Shown: positions 59,199 to 64,000 of the stretch, one piece after another | How positions within the stretch are numbered: position 1 is the stretch's first letter | How the letters are laid out: each line of letters starts with the position of its first letter | Assembly: GCF_040401135.1 (NCBI RefSeq) | Contig: NZ_JBBAOV010000006.1 | Coordinates: 18,425-82,424 of the forward strand | Source of the DNA: Limnohabitans sp040401135 | Lineage (GTDB): Bacteria > Pseudomonadota > Gammaproteobacteria > Burkholderiales > Burkholderiaceae_C | Direction: 5' to 3' | DNA: 64,000 nucleotides | The notes under the pieces: generated by a model | Told to the model about the DNA's origin: nothing | Seen by the model: the letters and a program-made list of their open reading frames with translations, nothing else | Databases searched by the model: none | Made by a program: the position numbers and the translations under genes

Positions 59199-60602
59199 AT
59201 GAGCAATACCACCCCAACTTCGCAAAACATCTCTCAAATCATGGCTTTGTCGCCACTCGATGGCCGCTACGCCGGCAAAGTCTCGCATCTGCGCCCCTTG
59301 ATGAGCGAGCAGGGCTATATGCACCGCCGCGTGCAAGTGGAGATTGCGTGGTTCATCGCCTTGAGCGACGCAGGTTTTGCCGAATTCAAACCTTTGAGCG
59401 CTGCTTCGCGCGCTTATTTGATCCGCTTGGTAACAAACTTCAGCACCGAAGACGCGCTGGCCATCAAGGACGAAGAGAAGGTCACCAACCACGATGTGAA
59501 AGCCGTGGAGTACTGGATTAAGAAGCAATTCAAAGGCCACGCCGAGCTGGAAGCCGCTTCTGAATTTGTTCACTTTGCCTGCACCAGCGAAGACATCAAT
59601 AACACCAGCCACGCGCTACAGCTACAAGCGGGCCGTGATGAAGTGATCTTGCCTGGCCTCGACGGCCTGATTGCCAAACTGCGAGACATGGCCCACACCT
59701 ACGCCGATGTGCCCATGCTCAGCCGCACCCACGGCCAAACCGCTAGCCCCACCACGGTGGGCAAAGAAGTGGCCAACGTGGTGGTGCGCTTGAAACAAGT
59801 ACGCGAGCGCATTGCGGGTGTGCACATCATGGCCAAAATGAACGGTGCGGTCGGCAACTACAACGCCCACCTCAGCGCTTGGCCCGACTTCGATTGGGAA
59901 GCCTTCAGCCGCCAAGTGGTGGAAACACCTGCGCCTTTGGGCCTCGGTCTGACCTTCCAGCCCTACAGCATTCAAATCGAACACCACGACTATATGGCTG
60001 AGTTGTTTGATGCCATGGCACGTGCCAACACCATTCTGATTGACTGGTCACGCGATGTATGGGGCTATGTGTCTTTGGGCTACTTCAAGCAACGTCTGAA
60101 AGCTGGCGAAATTGGCTCGTCCACCATGCCGCACAAAGTCAACCCGATTGACTTTGAAAATGCCGAAGGTAATTTGGGATTGGCCAACGCCGTGCTGAAA
60201 CACATGAGCGAAAAGCTGCCCATCAGCCGCTGGCAGCGTGACCTGACTGACTCCACTGTGTTGCGCAACATGGGTGTGGCCTTGGGCTACACCGCCTTGG
60301 CTTATCAGTCAATGCTGGTAGGTTTAAACAAGCTCGAACTCAATGAAGAAGCTTTGGCGGCCGACCTCGATGCCGCTTGGGAAGTGTTGGCCGAGCCCAT
60401 TCAAACCGTCATGCGCCGCTATGGTGTGCAAGGCGCTTACGAGCAGCTGAAAGAAGTCACGCGAGGCAAAACCGTCACCGCCGAAGCGTTGCATGGTTTG
60501 ATTGCCTCGCTGCAAATTCCGCAGGCCGATATTGACCGCTTACTGGCCATGACGCCGGGTAGCTACGTGGGCAAAGCCGCCGAACTGGCGCGTCGCGTTT
60601 AA
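59199..60602 (+). CDS. purB: Adenylosuccinate lyase
   Basis: PurB splits SAICAR and adenylosuccinate in purine synthesis. The 467-residue protein matches the longer proteobacterial form: MALSPLDGRYAGKVSHLRPL, EFVHFACTSEDINNTSHALQ, MLSRTHGQTASPTTVGKE, and the signature GSSTMPHKVNPIDFENAEGN, which contains the catalytic Ser. ISRWQRDLTDSTVLRN follows. An ATG at 59199 is used; an internal ATG before ALSPLDG (59241) is also possible. The gene yaeQ follows four bases later. Confidence 0.96.
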   Translation: MSNTTPTSQNISQIMALSPLDGRYAGKVSHLRPLMSEQGYMHRRVQVEIAWFIALSDAGFAEFKPLSAASRAYLIRLVTNFSTEDALAIKDEEKVTNHDVKAVEYWIKKQFKGHAELEAASEFVHFACTSEDINNTSHALQLQAGRDEVILPGLDGLIAKLRDMAHTYADVPMLSRTHGQTASPTTVGKEVANVVVRLKQVRERIAGVHIMAKMNGAVGNYNAHLSAWPDFDWEAFSRQVVETPAPLGLGLTFQPYSIQIEHHDYMAELFDAMARANTILIDWSRDVWGYVSLGYFKQRLKAGEIGSSTMPHKVNPIDFENAEGNLGLANAVLKHMSEKLPISRWQRDLTDSTVLRNMGVALGYTALAYQSMLVGLNKLELNEEALAADLDAAWEVLAEPIQTVMRRYGVQGAYEQLKEVTRGKTVTAEALHGLIASLQIPQADIDRLLAMTPGSYVGKAAELARRV

Positions 60603-60606
60603 AACA

Positions 60607-61167
60607 ATGGCGATCAAATCCACCATCTTCAAAGCGAACGTACAAATCGCTGACATTGATCACAGCTACTACGCCGACCACGCGCTGACCCTCGCGCGCC
60701 ACCCCAGCGAGACGGACGAACGCATGATGGTGCGCTTGGTCGCGCTGTCTTTGCAAGCGCATTTGCTGCAAGACGTGTGCAATGGCGACGGCGTGCTGGC
60801 TTTTGGTGCGGGGCTGTCTAACCCCGACGAGCCCGATGTCATGCTGACAGATTTCACCGGCCGCAAACGCCTATGGATTGAAGTGGGTCAACCCGAAGAA
60901 AAGCCCTTGCTCAAAGCGTGCAGCAAGGCCGACCAAGTGATGCTGTATGTGTTCTCTAGTTCCGGCGATGTCTGGTGGAAGAACATGCAAAACAAACTCA
61001 TCAAGCCCACGTCTTTGCAGGTGTGGCGTATCCCCACCAGCGCGTCGCAAGACTTGGCCAAACTGGCCGAGCGCAGCATGCAGCTGCAAGCCACCGTTCA
61101 AGAAGGTGTGGTGATGATGAGCAACGGCAAAACGACGGTTGACATTGAGTGCGAGCGCTGGAAATAG
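60607..61167 (+). CDS. yaeQ: YaeQ family protein
   Basis: A 186-residue protein of the YaeQ family, a PD-(D/E)xK nuclease-like fold with no proven activity. The family pattern MAIKSTIFKANVQIADIDHS is followed by ADHALTLARHPSETDERMMV, then DEPDVMLTDFTGRKRLWIEV (the nuclease-like Asp and Glu) and KPLLKACSKADQVMLYVFSS. It lies four bases after purB and is probably co-transcribed with it. It is convergent with the next gene. Confidence 0.93.
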   Translation: MAIKSTIFKANVQIADIDHSYYADHALTLARHPSETDERMMVRLVALSLQAHLLQDVCNGDGVLAFGAGLSNPDEPDVMLTDFTGRKRLWIEVGQPEEKPLLKACSKADQVMLYVFSSSGDVWWKNMQNKLIKPTSLQVWRIPTSASQDLAKLAERSMQLQATVQEGVVMMSNGKTTVDIECERWK

Positions 61168-61184
61168 CGCGCAAGAAATAAAGC

Positions 61185-61592
61185 TTAGCCGCCTCGCGCC
61201 CGCTCGGCGTATTTGTTGAAGCGCCAAGACGTGCCAATCATGGTGATGCGACGCCACGTGCTGCGCTTCTCGCCTGGACTCATCTCTGGCCAGTACTGCA
61301 CTTCTTCAAAAGTGCGACCGCAGCCCTTGCACTCTTCGTCACCTTGGCTGGTCGAGCAAATGGCAATGCACGGCGCATCGGCGGTGGTGCGGTACCAGCC
61401 TAGCCATGCATCGTAGGCCTTGGGTGGGAACCCTTTTTCTGCCGCTTCGTCATGGTGGTAATAAATCATCAGCGCATACACCTCGGCCAAGGCGCGAATT
61501 TCTGGCGCGAGTGTGACGCCATCGGGTGAGGGCTTTTGTTCGCGCCAATAGTTGATGGCCGCCTCGATATCTGTGATGTGAATGCCAGCCAT
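61185..61592 (-). CDS. DUF3717-DUF1289 fusion protein
   Basis: A 135-residue protein that joins two small domains. The first half reads ITDIEAAINYWREQKPSPDG with LAPEIRALAEVYALMIYY, matching DUF3717. The second half, APCIAICSTSQGDEECKGCG and RTFEEVQYWPEMSPGEKRST, is a DUF1289 domain with four cysteines (PCIxxC, CxGC) that can hold iron-sulfur or zinc. Both domains are usually separate short proteins. Function unknown. It is divergent from the small membrane protein gene at 61672. Confidence 0.85.
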   Translation of the reverse strand: MAGIHITDIEAAINYWREQKPSPDGVTLAPEIRALAEVYALMIYYHHDEAAEKGFPPKAYDAWLGWYRTTADAPCIAICSTSQGDEECKGCGRTFEEVQYWPEMSPGEKRSTWRRITMIGTSWRFNKYAERARGG

Positions 61593-61671
61593 CGCGTTAG
61601 AGTTTGTTACCTAGAAAGCAGGGTAGAAGTTGGGCTGTGGATGATAGCGGCAATGCTATGCTGACCAAGAC

Positions 61672-62031
61672 ATGAAACTACTTTTAACTTGGTTACTCCA
61701 CGCCACCGCCTTGATGGCTTTGGCGCATCTCTACAGCGGCGTTGAAGTCACCAACTTTGGCGTTGCCTTGACCGCCGCCCTGGTCATCGGTGTTTTTAAT
61801 CTGATTGTTCGACCCGCTTTGGTGGTGCTGACGCTACCTGTGACGTTTTTCACGCTCGGGCTGTTTATGTTTGTCATCAATGCATTGATGTTTTGGGCAG
61901 CGGCTGGTTTACTCGACGGGTTTTGGGTGCGCGGCTTTGGCTCGGCCCTGCTGGGCTCGTTAATTTACTCAGCGTTTGGCGTGTTAATTGATGCCGCGCT
62001 CCAACGCTTGTTCACGCCGCAGCCGCTCTAA
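61672..62031 (+). CDS. Four-helix membrane protein (phage-holin-4-2-like, PF04020 type)
   Basis: A 119-residue protein with four hydrophobic spans: LTWLLHATALMALAHLYSGV, FGVALTAALVIGVFNLIVRP, LTLPVTFFTLGLFMFVINAL and FGSALLGSLIYSAFGVLID. The pattern NLIVRPALVVLTLPVTFFTL is the core of this family, which is named for a holin but is a housekeeping membrane protein in most bacteria. Its last 48 bases overlap the end of bepA on the other strand. Confidence 0.85.
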   Translation: MKLLLTWLLHATALMALAHLYSGVEVTNFGVALTAALVIGVFNLIVRPALVVLTLPVTFFTLGLFMFVINALMFWAAAGLLDGFWVRGFGSALLGSLIYSAFGVLIDAALQRLFTPQPL

Positions 62032-63588
62032 ATCGCGCAAACGGGCGTCGATGATGGATGCCTCCATGTGCCCCGCGCGGTCTAACTTTCCCTCACTTGC
62101 CATTTGGTGCGCCAGTGTTTGTGCTGCCTTAAAGCGGTCCACGGCTGCGCCGTAATCCAACTCCATAGCTCGCGCTTCGGCCTGAGCGCGAATGGCGCGC
62201 AAGGGATCGCCTTGCAACTCATAGGCCGAGGCTTGCAACAACCACGCCGAGGCATCACGCGGATGCTGGTTTAGCCACCACGTCAGCTCGTTGGCTGCAG
62301 CCTTGCCTTGCGCTGGCTTTTGGGTTCCTATGCGACTGCGTGCCAGCAGCATGTGCGTCGCACGATCTTGGCTGGCGATCACCGTGGCTTTGGGCTCCAG
62401 CATGGCAACCGCTTGCGAGGCCTCACCCGCCGTCAAGGCCAACTCTGCGGCCAACAAGCGCACCGCACGGATGGCCGCTAGATCTAAAACACTCAAGCTT
62501 TGCAAACGCGCCAAGTGCTGTCGCGCCACCACAAAGTTGCGCTGTTGCATTTCGGCCAGTGACGCGCCATACAAAACGCCGGCTTGCTTGTCCTTGCTCT
62601 GCGCGCCCAAACTTGCGGCACTCGCCAGTGAGGCGATGCTGCGCAACGCATCCACACCCGGCTTAGCCAGCACCTGCGCACGCGCCGACATCATGGCGTG
62701 TGTGGCTGTAGGGGCAACGGCTGCGCGCGCGGGCAATAGCTGCTGGCGCGCTTGCGCGTCCGAAATACGCTCGGTCGTCATGGGGTGACTGCGCAGATAA
62801 GGGAAAGAGCCGTTGTCGTTGAGTCGTGCCGCTTGCTGCAGCTTTTCAAACATGGTGACAAAGCCTTGCGGCTCGAAGCCCGCTTCGGTCATCACGCCGT
62901 AGCCCACGCGGTCGGCTTCGCGCTCCATGTCACGCGAAAAGTTGAGCTGGCTTTGGATGGCGGCCGCTTGGCCGCCCACCATCACTGCATTGGCCGCGCT
63001 CATGCTACTGGCGTTCATGGTGCGGCTGGCCGCCAACATGCCCAATATCATGGCGCCCATCACCATGGGACCCTGTTTACCTTGCTGCGCAATCATGCGA
63101 GCAATGTGGCGCTGTGTGACGTGGCTGAGTTCATGCGCAAGTACTGAGGCCAATTCGTCGGCACTGCTGACCGCCGAAATCAAACCCAAATGCACGCCCA
63201 AATACCCCCCAGGCAGGGCAAACGCGTTGATGCTGCGGTCACGAATAAGCGACACCTCCCACGCAAACTGCTGCTCTAGCTCAGGCGTGAGCTCACCGCG
63301 CTGGCGGGCTGAAGCAAGCAAAATTTGCCAAATTGACTGCACGTAGTCACCCAGCACGGGGTCGTCTAAATAATCGGGGTCACGGTAAATTTCGCGGGCA
63401 ATACTCTCGCCCAAACGACGCTCCACCCCCAGCGGCACTTCGGCGCCATCACCCAAATTGGGCAACCGGTTGCTATTAAGTTGTGCCTGCGCTGGCGACA
63501 CTGTCAGCAGCAAAACCGCGCACACACCCAACACGCCCAATCGGCTTAATAGGTGAGGTGAAAGCAGGGAGGAAAACATGTGTGCCAT
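61984..63588 (-). CDS. bepA: Periplasmic M48 metallopeptidase/chaperone BepA
   Basis: BepA aids outer-membrane assembly of LptD and degrades misfolded beta-barrels. The 534-residue product has a signal peptide (LGVLGVCAVLLLTVSPAQAQ), the zinc site HELSH at residues 152-156, with the third ligand in DMEREADRVG, and a C-terminal TPR region that reaches the end. The start at 63588 is preferred; a Met three residues on is possible. The C-terminal 48 bases overlap the convergent membrane protein gene. It is divergent from moaC by 46 bp. Confidence 0.93.
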   Translation of the reverse strand: MAHMFSSLLSPHLLSRLGVLGVCAVLLLTVSPAQAQLNSNRLPNLGDGAEVPLGVERRLGESIAREIYRDPDYLDDPVLGDYVQSIWQILLASARQRGELTPELEQQFAWEVSLIRDRSINAFALPGGYLGVHLGLISAVSSADELASVLAHELSHVTQRHIARMIAQQGKQGPMVMGAMILGMLAASRTMNASSMSAANAVMVGGQAAAIQSQLNFSRDMEREADRVGYGVMTEAGFEPQGFVTMFEKLQQAARLNDNGSFPYLRSHPMTTERISDAQARQQLLPARAAVAPTATHAMMSARAQVLAKPGVDALRSIASLASAASLGAQSKDKQAGVLYGASLAEMQQRNFVVARQHLARLQSLSVLDLAAIRAVRLLAAELALTAGEASQAVAMLEPKATVIASQDRATHMLLARSRIGTQKPAQGKAAANELTWWLNQHPRDASAWLLQASAYELQGDPLRAIRAQAEARAMELDYGAAVDRFKAAQTLAHQMASEGKLDRAGHMEASIIDARLRDLERLRREQALERGIN

Positions 63589-63634
63589 GGGCCGTATGAT
63601 GCGGCTTTGATGTTAACCCGTTGCCCATTTCAGC

Positions 63635-64000
63635 ATGTCCACACTCACACACTTTGACGCTCAAGGCCAAGCCCACATGGTGGACGTGGCCAACAAAGCC
63701 CACACCAAACGCGTGGGCGTGGCCACGGGCCGCATTGTTATGTTGCCCGCCACACTGGCCTTGATTCAAAGCGGCACCGCCAAGAAGGGTGACGTGTTGG
63801 GCATTGCGCGCATTGCGGGTATCCAAGCGGCCAAGAAAACCAGCGACTTAATTCCCCTGTGCCACCCCCTCGCGCTCACGCATGTGGCGGTGGAGTTTGC
63901 CGTTGACGAAGCAACGCACAGCGTGAACTGCACGGCAACTGTGGAGACGGTTGGGCAGACGGGCGTGGAAATGGAAGCGCTGACCGCTGTGCAAGTGGCC
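63635..64000 (+). CDS. moaC: Cyclic pyranopterin monophosphate synthase, partial (C-terminal end beyond window)
   Basis: MoaC, with MoaA, makes cyclic pyranopterin monophosphate, the first step of molybdenum cofactor synthesis. The 122 visible residues begin MSTLTHFDAQGQAHMVDVAN and contain GIQAAKKTSDLIPLCHPLAL and VETVGQTGVEMEALTAVQVA, the active-site region with the conserved His and Lys. Normal MoaC has about 160 residues, so roughly 40 lie beyond position 64000. The ATG at 63635 is the first in frame. Confidence 0.95.
   Translation, partial: MSTLTHFDAQGQAHMVDVANKAHTKRVGVATGRIVMLPATLALIQSGTAKKGDVLGIARIAGIQAAKKTSDLIPLCHPLALTHVAVEFAVDEATHSVNCTATVETVGQTGVEMEALTAVQVA

Noticed and set aside
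1..64000. tRNA, rRNA, insertion sequences, prophage and CRISPR arrays
   Set aside because: I looked for cloverleaf-like ends, transposase motifs, terminal repeats and spaced direct repeats and found none. The phage-holin-like protein at 61672 is a common chromosomal membrane family, not a phage gene.

Overview
The window looks like chromosomal DNA of a betaproteobacterium in the Burkholderiales, most likely family Comamonadaceae (Limnohabitans/Rhodoferax-like). The evidence is gene content and order: a tsaC-purK-purE / purC-fba-pyk / pgk cluster, glnE divergent from yhdP, two high-affinity branched-chain-type ABC operons, and a fused indolepyruvate ferredoxin oxidoreductase. Genus is inference. 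The sequence carries a scaffold gap of exactly 100 N (5268-5367) flanked by an exact 55-bp duplication, so it is a draft, probably metagenome-derived, assembly. I see no rRNA, tRNA, insertion sequence, prophage or CRISPR array. No stretch without a gene exceeds about 230 bp; the two longest (521-751 and 13032-13263) are described as features.

Layout. 1-8.5 kb: pyrF (cut by the window edge), family-4 uracil-DNA glycosylase, rimI-tsaB, dacB (PBP4), a SemiSWEET, a lipoprotein of SGNH-hydrolase fold split by the gap, and tsaC-purK-purE. 8.6-16.8 kb: a CnoX-like thioredoxin, purC-fba-pyk, a membrane fatty acid desaturase, an adhesin-E-like secreted protein, pgk and an SDR. 16.9-23.7 kb: an AT-richer operon with a complete HAAT ABC transporter followed by an acyl-CoA synthetase. 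23.8-28.6 kb: cupin, azlCD, fmt-def, dprA-smg. 28.6-33.2 kb: a second complete HAAT operon on the minus strand. 33.4-36.5 kb: yajC-secD-secF. 36.6-44.3 kb: indolepyruvate ferredoxin oxidoreductase, mltA, a 46-residue membrane protein, and a FixJ/FixL-like two-component pair. 44.3-51.6 kb: yhdP, glnE and rfaE2.

The most interesting block is 51.6-58.5 kb. A MerR-type regulator keeps the full adenosylcobalamin-binding signature of the CarH/LitR light sensors. It is transcribed away from seven tightly packed genes: a periplasmic glutathione peroxidase, an FAD oxidoreductase, a DUF1365 protein, a cyclopropane-synthase-like methyltransferase, a chalcone-isomerase-like protein, an SDR and an NTF2-like protein, ending at a strong terminator. 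The methyltransferase has lost two bicarbonate-site residues of true cyclopropane synthases (Cys to Ser, His to Gln), which fits methyl or methylene transfer to phospholipid acyl chains. My reading is a light- and cobalamin-controlled membrane-lipid modification and peroxide-defence operon; its chemical product is unknown.

58.5-64 kb: glutathione S-transferase, purB-yaeQ, a DUF3717-DUF1289 protein, a four-helix membrane protein overlapping bepA tail to tail, and moaC (cut by the window edge).
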